Part shown: in pieces, positions 25,373 through 33,616 of the stretch
Numbering within the stretch: position 1 is the stretch's first letter
Layout: every line of letters starts with the position of its first letter
NCBI RefSeq assembly: GCF_000766145.1
Contig: NZ_JNFB01000044.1
Location: 62,001 to 126,000 of the forward strand
Length of the DNA stretch: 64,000 nucleotides
Source of the DNA: Paenilisteria newyorkensis
GTDB lineage: Bacteria > Bacillota > Bacilli > Lactobacillales > Listeriaceae
Direction of reading: 5' to 3'
The notes under the pieces: generated by a model
What the model was told of the DNA's origin: nothing
Database searches by the model: none
The model's input: only the letters and a program-made list of their open reading frames with translations
Program-made: the position numbers and the translations under genes

Positions 25373-26794
25373 ATGAAGAAAAAAACACTCATTATACCAG
25401 GCATCATCATTCTATTTTTTGCAGTAGGCATTTTTTGGACTGTCCATGCTTTGGACCAGGCGCCAAAATCTGAACCGCTCAAAAATCTCACCCAGAAATC
25501 CGTTCAACAGCTATCCGAACAAACGAAATCAACGCTCCAATCCCTGGCTAATTCAGGCGGAGACACCACTTCACAAAAACAATTAACCGCACTAATAAAC
25601 AACACAAAACAGTACAAACTAACAAGCGACGCCAACAGCACATACATCAAAAACCTAACCGCTTGCCTAGAAACGCTCCAACAATACAAATCCGGAAAAG
25701 CCGATAAAAAAGCGCTCGGACAGGTTTATCCAACTTTTATAACGAGTGAAAACAAGCTCAGCGATATTACCAAAACCACGCAATACCAATGGTTCTATGC
25801 AGCTGCAGCGAACTACGAACAGGGTCTCAAGCAAAAAGGCGTCATCACGCTAACCATGGTCGGCGACAACTCGTTCGGCACCTATCCCGAAACGCCTGAA
25901 CACCTCAAATTCGACAATGTTTTCAAGAAAAATAACGGCACCAACACGTACGTTTATCAAAACTGTTTACCGTGGTTCAAATCTGATGACTACACGGTTA
26001 TCAACGCCGAAAGTGCCTTCACGAATGCGACGAAAGCCGAAGTCAAAATGTGGCGTATTAAAAGCGATCCAGCGCATGTCGCGTTCCTGCCAGCAAGCGG
26101 TGTCGATGCCGCCAATCTCGCTAATAACCACACGATGGACTACTTCCAAGTTGGCTATGACGACACGCTAAAAGCTTTTAAAGACAACGATATTCCCGTT
26201 TTCAACAAAAATATGCCGCTCATCACCAAAATAGGCGGTATCGAAACTATTCTACTCGGTTATGATTGCCGCTCGAGCCAACAATCCGCGAGCTATCTTG
26301 CAAAAATCGAAGCGGACGTAAAAAAGTATAAAAAACCGAATAATCTCGTTATCGTCAACATGCATTGGGGCGTCGAATATCACGAAACACCCGTCGACTA
26401 CCAAACCCAATTCGGCCATGCCATCATTGACGCCGGCGCGGATATCATCATGGGCTCTCACCCTCACCGCCTCGAAAGCGTAGAGAAATACAACGGCAAA
26501 TACATCGTTTACAGCATGGGAGACTTCGCTTTTGGCGCCGATCCAACTCTACTTTCCCGCATGACCTCGATGTTCCGATTGCGCTTCACAGAAGATGATG
26601 GTAAAGTAGTTCTTAAAAACATGCCCATCGTCCCAACCTACGAGAACTCAGACGGCAGCCTAAACGAAAACAACTACCAACCACTTCCCGTTTTTGGCGA
26701 CGATGCGAAGAAAATTGTGAACGAACTCATCCGAATAAGTAAACCAATACAGGGCGGCGTAACAGAGTACGACTACTTTGATCCGTTTATATGA
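25373..26794 (+). CDS. CapA/PgsA-type protein (poly-gamma-glutamate capsule biosynthesis family)
   Basis: A 473-aa membrane-anchored protein: one N-terminal helix (about 5-25), a linker, and from about residue 155 the PGA_cap metallophosphatase-like domain with MVGDNSFG, VINAESAF, ANLANNHTMDY, VNMHWGVEYHE, MGSHPHRLE and YSMGDFAFG. The domain lies outside the cell. The family name comes from CapA of Bacillus, part of the poly-gamma-glutamate machinery, but no capB/capC is nearby, so a capsule role is doubtful; stand-alone members may act on other envelope polymers. A copy of a hairpin element lies before the gene and another begins three bases after its stop. Confidence 0.85.
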   Translation: MKKKTLIIPGIIILFFAVGIFWTVHALDQAPKSEPLKNLTQKSVQQLSEQTKSTLQSLANSGGDTTSQKQLTALINNTKQYKLTSDANSTYIKNLTACLETLQQYKSGKADKKALGQVYPTFITSENKLSDITKTTQYQWFYAAAANYEQGLKQKGVITLTMVGDNSFGTYPETPEHLKFDNVFKKNNGTNTYVYQNCLPWFKSDDYTVINAESAFTNATKAEVKMWRIKSDPAHVAFLPASGVDAANLANNHTMDYFQVGYDDTLKAFKDNDIPVFNKNMPLITKIGGIETILLGYDCRSSQQSASYLAKIEADVKKYKKPNNLVIVNMHWGVEYHETPVDYQTQFGHAIIDAGADIIMGSHPHRLESVEKYNGKYIVYSMGDFAFGADPTLLSRMTSMFRLRFTEDDGKVVLKNMPIVPTYENSDGSLNENNYQPLPVFGDDAKKIVNELIRISKPIQGGVTEYDYFDPFI

Positions 26795-26796
26795 AA

Positions 26797-26906
26797 AGTT
26801 GAGACGGCCCGTCAGATCCGAAAAAAATTGTTAGAGGCTGCAAGAAAAATCCGCTCTTGATTTTTTTGGAGGGCACGAAATTTTCGAGGATCTGGCCGTT
26901 GAAACT
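26797..26906 (+). repeat. Covarying hairpin element, copy 2 (upstream of the CDF transporter)
   Basis: Same architecture as the element at 25060-25245: AGTT/AACT, a GA/GA internal loop, GACGGCC/GGCCGTT, a CGTC bulge, AGATCC/GGATCT, and an inner A7/T7 stem with a shorter centre. Relative to copy 1, AGCT/AGCT becomes AGTT/AACT and GGGAGCC/GGCTCCC becomes GACGGCC/GGCCGTT. It starts three bases after the capA-like stop and ends about 118 bp before the next start codon. Confidence 0.75.
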
Positions 26907-27024
26907 GGATCTGGAAATACTAATCATGATTCTCAACATGGGCCTATCACTACCAGCACTTCCCACGCTTAATAAGGATTGAAGGAAAGAACATTCTCTA
27001 AAAACCAGAAAGAAGGAACCCAAT

Positions 27025-27990
27025 TTGAAAGAAATATTTCAACTGCTAAAAAAGGGAAACAAATCGGCACTCACCGCGGCAATCGTCAACGTGCTTGTCT
27101 CCATCATTAAAGGAACCACCTACGTTTTCACAGGAAACGTCGCCATGTTCGCCGAAACGCTACATAGTCTCGGGGACGCGGCTAACCAGTTTTTCGTATT
27201 CGTTGGTTCAGCACTCAGCAAAAAACGCCCAACAAAGCGCTTTCCAAATGGTTTTGGCCGTGTCGTGAATCTCGTGCTTCTCGGCGCCGTTCTTATCGTT
27301 GGTATCATGGCATTCGAAACGATTAAAGAAGGCCTCGCGCACATTTTTCATCCGACAGAATCGACAGGTTTCCTCATTAATCTTCTCGTTCTGGGAGTTT
27401 GTACGATTCTAGAAGGCTTCGTACTCGTGAAAGCAATGCGTGAAATCGCGCATGATGTTGGTCTAGAATCGCGTGGCCTCAAGCTTTTCAAAGATAGTCT
27501 CGCGAATTTCGGCAAGGCAAAAGCGGCAACTCGCCTCGTTTTCCTGGAAGATTCGGTCGCAACTGGCGGCGGGCTTTTAGCGATGATCGCGATTATTATT
27601 TCCTATTACACGCCGTACCATCAAGCAGAGGGAGTCGCTTCTATCCTCATCGGTATCCTCATGTTCCTCGTTGTCGGCAAAGTATTTCTTGATAATGCGG
27701 CCGGCGCGATTGGCGAGTCTGACGAAGTAATGCAGGTCCAAATCGGCCAACTTGTCATGACAGATCCCGACGTGCAAGATATCCAGGTCATTACGGTTCT
27801 AAAAGAAGGCGACTTTTTCCATGTCGAAGTGGAGGTCGAACTCGATCCAAATATGACGCTCGCTCAGGTTGATGACGTTAAAGATCGCCTAGAAGAAAGC
27901 ATCCTGACTGTCAAAGGGGTCGTCGATGTCCTCGTGACGTTCGATGAAGACGATACGATCACTAATTGGGAATACGGCGACGGTCGGTAA
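27025..27990 (+). CDS. Cation diffusion facilitator (CDF) family transporter
   Basis: A 321-aa CDF exporter: about six helices up to residue 220, with FAETLHSLGDAANQ in helix 2 and FLEDSVATGGG in helix 5 as the metal-site helices, then a cytoplasmic dimerisation domain (VMTDPDVQDIQVITVLKEGDFFHVEVEVEL). Members export Zn, Mn, Fe or Co/Ni by proton antiport; the metal cannot be fixed by eye. The HSLGD/LEDSV site differs from the HD-HD site of classical zinc exporters. The start is a TTG at 27025 with AGAAGGA eight bases upstream. A hairpin element lies in its upstream region. Confidence 0.87.
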   Translation: MKEIFQLLKKGNKSALTAAIVNVLVSIIKGTTYVFTGNVAMFAETLHSLGDAANQFFVFVGSALSKKRPTKRFPNGFGRVVNLVLLGAVLIVGIMAFETIKEGLAHIFHPTESTGFLINLLVLGVCTILEGFVLVKAMREIAHDVGLESRGLKLFKDSLANFGKAKAATRLVFLEDSVATGGGLLAMIAIIISYYTPYHQAEGVASILIGILMFLVVGKVFLDNAAGAIGESDEVMQVQIGQLVMTDPDVQDIQVITVLKEGDFFHVEVEVELDPNMTLAQVDDVKDRLEESILTVKGVVDVLVTFDEDDTITNWEYGDGR

Positions 27991-28005
27991 TTTTACAATC
28001 AAAAG

Positions 28006-28047
28006 TACGGTGAACAGGGTTTTCGTCTCTGCTCATCGTATTTTTTT
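28006..28047 (+). terminator. Intrinsic terminator after the CDF gene
   Basis: TACGGTGAACAG pairs with CTGCTCATCGTA (two mismatches) and is followed by a run of seven T. Confidence 0.75.
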
Positions 28048-28120
28048 CGTTCTAAAAAGAGGTCTAGAAACAAAGATAACGCTACCATTTTTACGTTCCA
28101 AATTTTTTCAACGTTTTTCA

Positions 28121-28175
28121 TTGACTCTTTTGCGAAATTGCCCTATAATAATCAAATAGTTAATTAAGTGAACTA
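28121..28175 (+). promoter_or_regulatory. Promoter of the DHA2 efflux gene with a MarR/TetR-type operator
   Basis: -35 TTGACT (28121-28126) and -10 TATAAT (28144-28149) are 17 bp apart. Just downstream, 28157-28175 is an inverted repeat with TAGTT and AACTA arms over the transcription start, a layout typical of repressor control of drug pumps. No regulator gene is adjacent. Confidence 0.72.
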
Positions 28176-28204
28176 ATTACTTTTAAATCAAAAGGAGATT
28201 GAAC

Positions 28205-29686
28205 ATGACACAAACAGCACACGCGGAACAACCCGTTGATATCCACGGGAAACCTTATAATCGTATGTTACTAATGACAGTAATGCTTGTGGGGGCATTC
28301 GTTGCTATCTTAAACCAAACGATTCTATCAACGGCTCTTCCACACATTATGGTCGATTTAAACATCACAGCCTCTACAGGGCAATGGCTAACAACAGCAT
28401 TCCTACTTACAAACGGGATTATGATTCCGATTACGGCTATGTTAATCGGTAAAATCAACTCGAAAACACTATTTTTAACAGCAATGATCGTCTTTACAGC
28501 TGGTACCATCATCTCGGCTTTCTCAGATAGCTTTGCATGGTTACTTGCTGGACGTATTGTACAGGCAGCTGGGGCCGGGATTCTAATGCCTCTGATGCAA
28601 ACGATTTTCCTACTTATTTTCCCACCGGATCGTCGTGGGGCAGCAATGGGTATGGTCGGACTAGTTATCGCTTTTGCGCCTGCTATCGGGCCCACTTTAT
28701 CAGGTTGGATTGTTGACAGCTATGATTGGCACATGCTTTTCATCATCTTGATTCCAATCGCAGTACTAGATATTATCTTCGCCTTTTTCGCGATGAGAAA
28801 AGTCGTGGAACTAACGAATCCGAAAATCGATATTCTCTCGATTGCGCTTTCGACGCTTGGTTTCGGTGCCCTGCTTTACGGCTTTAGTAGCGCGGGTACA
28901 GACGGTTGGACAGACGGCCTTGTGCTTACGATGTTCGCAGTTGGTGTTGTTGGTTTAGTCCTATTCGTATGGCGCCAACTGAAAATGGAAAAACCGATGC
29001 TCGAACTTCGCGTTTTCCAATCACCAGTTTTCACACTTTCAACGATTATTAGTGCGATCGTGATGATGTCTATGATCGGCGCAGAAATCGTATTACCACT
29101 TTACATCCAAAATATTCTCGGCGAAACCGCGCTGCACTCCGGATTACTACTACTTCCAGGTGCGATCGTGATGGGTGTTATGAGCCCGATTACCGGTATT
29201 ATTTTCGATAAAATTGGACCGAAACTACTCGCAGTCGTTGGTATGACATTACTTGTCGCGGGTACGATTCCATTCATGTTCTTAACAAAAGACACGTCTA
29301 CTATGTATATTATCGTCTTCTACGCCGTGCGTTTCTTCGGTATTTCGATGGTTATGATGCCGATGTCAACAGCTGGTATGAACTCGTTGCCACTGAACAT
29401 GATGAGTCACGGTACCGCGGTGAACAACACGATTCGCCAAGTTGCCGGTTCAATTGGTACAGCGATTCTAATTACGGTATTAAGTAACGTAACGAAGAGC
29501 AACATGCCTGAAAAAGCTTTAGCGATGGCTGATCCGCAAGCATTCCAAAGCCAAGCATTGACAGCGAACCTTGACGGTATGAAAGCAGCGTTCCTCGTTG
29601 CCGTAGCCTTCGCGGTTGTCGGTTTGATTCTAAGCCTATTCGTGAAAGATATCCGTCCTCAAGGTAAAAAAACAGTAACAAAATAA
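28205..29686 (+). CDS. MFS transporter, DHA2/EmrB-QacA family (MdrM/LmrB-like, 14 TM)
   Basis: A 493-aa, 14-helix drug/proton antiporter. Features: ILNQTILSTALPHIMVDL in helix 1 (DHA2 motif D1), LAGRIVQAAGAGILMPLMQ, and the motif C region AIGPTLSGWIVDSYDWHMLF. The start is the ATG at 28205 with AAGGAG seven bases upstream. It resembles the Listeria MdrM/MdrT and lactococcal LmrB pumps; MdrM/MdrT also release cyclic-di-AMP, but that function cannot be inferred for this protein. An inverted repeat after its promoter suggests repressor control, yet the usual neighbouring MarR/TetR gene is missing. Confidence 0.92.
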   Translation: MTQTAHAEQPVDIHGKPYNRMLLMTVMLVGAFVAILNQTILSTALPHIMVDLNITASTGQWLTTAFLLTNGIMIPITAMLIGKINSKTLFLTAMIVFTAGTIISAFSDSFAWLLAGRIVQAAGAGILMPLMQTIFLLIFPPDRRGAAMGMVGLVIAFAPAIGPTLSGWIVDSYDWHMLFIILIPIAVLDIIFAFFAMRKVVELTNPKIDILSIALSTLGFGALLYGFSSAGTDGWTDGLVLTMFAVGVVGLVLFVWRQLKMEKPMLELRVFQSPVFTLSTIISAIVMMSMIGAEIVLPLYIQNILGETALHSGLLLLPGAIVMGVMSPITGIIFDKIGPKLLAVVGMTLLVAGTIPFMFLTKDTSTMYIIVFYAVRFFGISMVMMPMSTAGMNSLPLNMMSHGTAVNNTIRQVAGSIGTAILITVLSNVTKSNMPEKALAMADPQAFQSQALTANLDGMKAAFLVAVAFAVVGLILSLFVKDIRPQGKKTVTK

Positions 29687-29692
29687 GCTAAA

Positions 29693-29738
29693 AAGAAACG
29701 CATACGCTGAGAAATTATCAGTGATGCGTTTCTTTCTT
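29693..29738 (+). terminator. Intrinsic terminator of the DHA2 efflux gene
   Basis: AAAGAAACGCAT and ATGCGTTTCTTT form the main stem, extended by GCTGA/TCAGT, and are followed by TCTTT. Confidence 0.8.
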
Positions 29739-29813
29739 TACCAGCTCCTGTTAATAGAAAAAGTATGCTAAGATAGTAAAAAAGGTTTTTAACTTGAGAA
29801 AAGGGTGTTTTGG

Positions 29814-30719
29814 ATGGAATTTGTTTTGATTTTGTTGCCGATTTTCGGAATTTTCGCGATTGGCTTTATTGGTCAGAAAACGCTCAAATTCGATATTCCG
29901 AATTTGTCGAAGTTGACGCTTTATTTGATGTCGCCGTTTTTGGCGTTTAATACGTTTTATACGAATCCATTGACGATAGACTATGCGTATTTACTGATTT
30001 TCGTTGTCGGGCTTTGTTTATCGATTATTGTGATTATTTATGTGATTGCGAAAGTGATGAACTACGATATTCAAGATGCGTGCGCGATGATTCTGGCCTC
30101 GGCGTTCATGAATAACGGAAATTACGGGACGCCTGTCGTTTTGCTGATTTTTGGCGCGGCTGGGCTTGATATCGCGGTTATTTTGATGGTGTTGCAACAA
30201 CTCGCGATGAGCACGATTGGGGTCTTTTTCGCAGCTCGGGGAAGTTCGCAAAACGCCAGCATGAAAATTGTATGGCAACGCGTGGTTCGGATGCCTGTCG
30301 CTTACGGGGCACTACTTGGGATTGTCCTGCAACTCGTTCATTTCCCAGTCCCAGCCAGCGTGATGACGTGCGTAAAATTAGTCGGGGATGCAGCGATTCC
30401 AACGATCATGATTGTACTCGGCATGCAACTCGCGGTCATTTCGTTTCGCCGTATTGATATCCCTAAAGTCTCGATTTCGCTTATTTTGCGACTCCTCATT
30501 TCCCCACTTATCGCCGTTTTATTTACGCTGATTCTGCCGGTAGACACGATGACGAAACAAATCATGATTTTGCTTGCCGCGATGCCAACCGCTGCTAACA
30601 CAACTTTGCTCGCTGTGCAATTCAATACCAAGCCAGATCTCGTTTCCAGCACAACTTTTATCAGCACTGTTCTCAGTATTGTCACAATTCCAGTCGTTTT
30701 ATGGATACTTTTCCCTTAA
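29814..30719 (+). CDS. AEC family permease (auxin efflux carrier-like)
   Basis: A 301-aa membrane protein of about ten helices, arranged as two repeats, with SAFMNNGNYGTPVVLLIFG near residue 105 and AAMPTAANTTLLAVQF near 260, the two family signatures. Bacterial members transport malate, malonate, amino acids or similar weak acids. The start is the ATG at 29814, with AAGGG eight bases upstream; an upstream GTG (29805) lies inside that ribosome site region. It is followed by a promoter, leader hairpin and Mga-type regulator on the same strand, but a functional link is unproven. Confidence 0.88.
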   Translation: MEFVLILLPIFGIFAIGFIGQKTLKFDIPNLSKLTLYLMSPFLAFNTFYTNPLTIDYAYLLIFVVGLCLSIIVIIYVIAKVMNYDIQDACAMILASAFMNNGNYGTPVVLLIFGAAGLDIAVILMVLQQLAMSTIGVFFAARGSSQNASMKIVWQRVVRMPVAYGALLGIVLQLVHFPVPASVMTCVKLVGDAAIPTIMIVLGMQLAVISFRRIDIPKVSISLILRLLISPLIAVLFTLILPVDTMTKQIMILLAAMPTAANTTLLAVQFNTKPDLVSSTTFISTVLSIVTIPVVLWILFP

Positions 30720-30724
30720 AAATC

Positions 30725-30843
30725 GTGACAAATAAAATACGGTGTGATATAGTTAACAAACTGAATGAATATGGATAGCAAAAACTATCTCTATGCAGCT
30801 ATGAAAACACCGAACCTGTTACTAGGCAAGGTGTTTGTTTTCG
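30725..30843 (+). promoter_or_regulatory. Promoter and structured leader of the Mga-like regulator gene
   Basis: -35 GTGACA (30725-30730) and -10 TATAGT (30748-30753) are 17 bp apart. The leader then has a small GATAG/CTATC hairpin and a larger one (AACACC, 30806-30811, with GGTGTT, 30830-30835, and an inner CCT/AGG) followed by a T-rich run. The second is terminator-like and lies before the coding start, so it may attenuate the regulator gene as well as end the AEC transcript. Confidence 0.6.
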
Positions 30844-30894
30844 TCTGTCCCTGTAGCCTTTTTGTGAAGAAATGAGCTAGGAGTGTGTCGATTT

Positions 30895-32355
30895 TTGAAA
30901 AATTTAATCATTGCTTCGGAGTACCGTAAACTTCATTTGCTACAAACTTTATTTAAGTCACCGAGCACCTATCAAAAAAAAGAGCTTGCCCAATTACTGC
31001 ATTGCTCTATCAAAACGTTGGAAAGCGACATCGTGTCCTTACAAGAACTGTTTGATAAAGATGTGGCTTATGTCTACGAAGATCGCCATAAAAACATTCT
31101 GCTTGATGTCGGTGAACATGTCAATTTCGCCTATCTTTATGCATTTGTCATCAGTAATTCCCATCTCTACCTACTCTCCAAGGACATTTTTGTTGGGAAA
31201 AAGATAAATCTAGCTGAATGGGCTGCTGAAAATTATACGAGCCTTCCAACGATGTATCGCCGCGTTCGCCAAATCGATGCGTATCTTGCCGAAAGTAATC
31301 TTATTTTAGAGACGCAACCGCTTGCCATCAAAGGTCCTGAGATTAATTTACGTTTCTTCTACTATCAAATCTATAGTAAATCCTATCCATACACCGAATG
31401 GCCGTTTCCAGACATCCCCTACGAAACTATCAACCAATTTATCCTCCAAGTCGAAGCTTTTTATCACATTCACTTTTCTCTATCCTCACGAATCAAATAC
31501 GCCATTTCAATTGCTATTTCCTTGACACGCGCGCAACAAGGACATCCCGTCACTCTCGATGAATCGCTCATTCACGCCTGGAATCAAGCCGTCGCGACTC
31601 AACCAGACAAGATGACCATCGATTACGGTATCCTTGAAAATATCACTGGCAACTCATTATCCGACAGCGAGCGCTATTTCACGCTAATTACTGCTTTTTG
31701 GAGCCATTTCATGTACAAAGATGCTTTCTTTTCCGATTTACGCGCGAAATATATTCCCGATATGCATGTGCCGAAAAGTATGCTAGCTTCTGAACTGACA
31801 AGCGTGTTAGATGCCTATTCCATTCCAAATAAAGAAGTGGCTATGAGAGAAACTGTGGATTTCCTCGCATGCTTCACTTTCATCGACAAAATGACAAGCT
31901 TACCCGAAATGCCACCAGCACACGTTTCACCTGAAGAAATAAGCCTGTATAAAGAAATTCGCGCCATTTTAACATCGTATGAAACACATCTAGATTTCCG
32001 TTTTATTCGGCAAAATAAGTCTGAAATCGTGCGACATTTAACTAAAATATACAGCCTTTTAATCGACCAGTCAGAGCAACGTCCCAAAATCCACGTCAAA
32101 GTCATCTCTGAGAACGGCTATTTATGGGAGGAATATGTTCGACGCGAAATTAAAAAGAAATATTCAACGGACCAAGTCATTTTTTGTAGCGACACCATAT
32201 CTCATGAATCCCAGTCGCACGTAGACTTAATTATCAGTGATTTCCCATTCTATGAACAGCCAGATATTCAGGCGAACGGCTTGCTTTGGAATATTCCGCC
32301 TTCCCCCACCGATTACGCGCAATTAGATAACATATTAGAACGTTGTAAAGCATAA
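30895..32355 (+). CDS. Mga-type helix-turn-helix transcriptional regulator
   Basis: A 486-aa regulator. The first 80 residues contain two HTH units of the Mga family (YQKKELAQLLHCSIKTLESDI, then TMYRRVRQIDAYL after about 120). A middle region resembles PRD-like helical domains, and the C-terminus has an alternating fold like EIIB (HVKVISENGYLWEEYV, then VDLIISDFPFYE). Such proteins are global or pathway-specific activators tuned by PTS phosphorylation in streptococci. The start chosen is TTG 30895, eleven bases after AGGAG; the GTG at 30883 would overlap that ribosome site. Target genes unknown; the AEC permease is the nearest candidate. Confidence 0.78.
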   Translation: MKNLIIASEYRKLHLLQTLFKSPSTYQKKELAQLLHCSIKTLESDIVSLQELFDKDVAYVYEDRHKNILLDVGEHVNFAYLYAFVISNSHLYLLSKDIFVGKKINLAEWAAENYTSLPTMYRRVRQIDAYLAESNLILETQPLAIKGPEINLRFFYYQIYSKSYPYTEWPFPDIPYETINQFILQVEAFYHIHFSLSSRIKYAISIAISLTRAQQGHPVTLDESLIHAWNQAVATQPDKMTIDYGILENITGNSLSDSERYFTLITAFWSHFMYKDAFFSDLRAKYIPDMHVPKSMLASELTSVLDAYSIPNKEVAMRETVDFLACFTFIDKMTSLPEMPPAHVSPEEISLYKEIRAILTSYETHLDFRFIRQNKSEIVRHLTKIYSLLIDQSEQRPKIHVKVISENGYLWEEYVRREIKKKYSTDQVIFCSDTISHESQSHVDLIISDFPFYEQPDIQANGLLWNIPPSPTDYAQLDNILERCKA

Positions 32356-32409
32356 AAATAGCAGGTAAACGGAGCTATAATCGCCATCCTGTTTACCTGC
32401 TATTTTTTT
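32354..32409. terminator. Bidirectional terminator
   Basis: A 17-bp perfect stem (AAAAATAGCAGGTAAAC, 32354-32370, with GTTTACCTGCTATTTTT) between the convergent Mga-like and quinone reductase genes, with T-runs on both sides. Confidence 0.9.
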
Positions 32410-33360
32410 ATGGAATCAATAAAATTTTGCCCGTACTTTTTCTGCTTTCCAGCAAATCATGTGCGGCTTTTCCATCTGATAACGCAAATTTCCGCGGCTT
32501 ATTCACCGTTATTTTGCCGGCGCTGATCATTTCAAACAAGGCATGCGAACGCTTGATTCGCTCTTCTCGGCTTGTCAAAAAGCTCCACAAATCGCCGCCC
32601 GTCAAGGTTTTCGAAGTATCCATCAACATCCGCGGGTCAACTGATACCGGGTCGCCGCCAGACATGCCGTAAAAAACCACCGTTCCTTTATCACGCACTG
32701 CTTGGAAACTATCCATCAGCGTCGAGCCTACAGAATCATACGCCACATCGATTTTTCCAGCAAGTTTCTCCGACCAATTATCGCTATATAGCAAAACTTC
32801 TTCCGCTCCAAGTTTGCGCGCGACTTCCGCCTTTTCTTCACTCGACGTCAGGCCAATCACCTTGCCTCCAAGCGACGTAATAATCTGCGTCAACATTTGG
32901 CCAACACCGCCTGCAACCGCATGAACGAGCGCCACATCCCCATACTTAATCGCGTAACTATCCTTCGCCAAATAGCTCGCCGTCAAGCCTTGCAACAGAA
33001 CCGAAGCCGCGACATCATCCCGAATCGCGTCCGGAATCGGAATCGCCTGCGCAACAGGCACCACCACACGTTCCGCATTCGCAAGTGGCACATCGACAAA
33101 AAAGCCACCCGGTCCCCAATCGCGAAATCCGTCACGCCCTCACCAAGCGCCACAACAACACCCGCGCCCTCATAACCAAGCACGTACGGCGGCTCCCCAA
33201 CAAGATGGTAGTTCCCTTTACGACGATAAATATCCGCAAAATTCAATCCAATCGCAGTCGTATCAAGCAAAATTTCGCCCTTCCCCGCCACCGCGTCAGG
33301 AATATCCACATACTGCAATACATCCGAATTCCCAAACTCATTAAAAACCAACGCTTTCAT
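32408..33360 (-). pseudogene. NADPH:quinone oxidoreductase (zeta-crystallin family), frameshifted
   Basis: Two overlapping minus-strand frames together make one zinc-independent quinone reductase. The N-terminal part (33360 to about 33100) reads KALVFNEFGNSDVLQYVDIP, GLNFADIYRRKGNYH and LGYEGAGVV. The C-terminal part (from about 33100 to 32408) has the Rossmann motif HAVAGGVGQMLTQI, VAYDSVGSTLMDSF and VVFYGMSGGDPV. They join at a run of six A/T (33098-33103), where adding one base restores a protein of about 317 aa, the family length. The cause may be a real deletion, homopolymer phase variation or a sequencing error. No other damage is seen, so inactivation is recent or only apparent. Confidence 0.85.
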
Positions 33361-33394
33361 AAAATCGTCTCCAATCTCCCATTTATGTAAGAAA

Positions 33395-33612
33395 AGCCTG
33401 GATTAGGCTCCGGATAAAGAAAAATACGCCTACCCGTTATTAATGGATAAGGCGAGGATTCCGCTTTAAACAAATCGAGCGAAAGCGTTTGTATTCCACA
33501 ATTTTGGTGGAAACCGGAAGCGGAGCATACTGGTGTATGTGAGAACCGGAAGTCCACCAAAATTGTGGAATGCGAGCGCTTGTCGCCGATTTACTTGGGC
33601 TATCATCCCTAC
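33395..33612. repeat. Long-hairpin intergenic repeat, copy A
   Basis: Contains a perfect 18-bp inverted repeat (33494-33511 with 33553-33570) flanked by weaker outer inverted repeats (AAATCGAGCGAAAGCG with GCGAGCGCTTGTCGCCGATTT). Blocks such as CAAATCGAGCGAAAGCGTTTGTATTC and GGAAGCGGAG recur in the same order in the element at 61979-62324 (quoted here in part: GAGCGAAAGCGTTTGTATTC). It fills the gap between the quinone reductase and rlmN. Open frames here are repeat artefacts. Confidence 0.75.
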
Positions 33613-33616
33613 TTAT

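Noticed and set aside
33357-33560. Small open frames inside the repeat before rlmN
   Set aside because: They lie on hairpin-repeat sequence, lack ribosome sites and share their peptides with frames in the repeat at 61979-62324.
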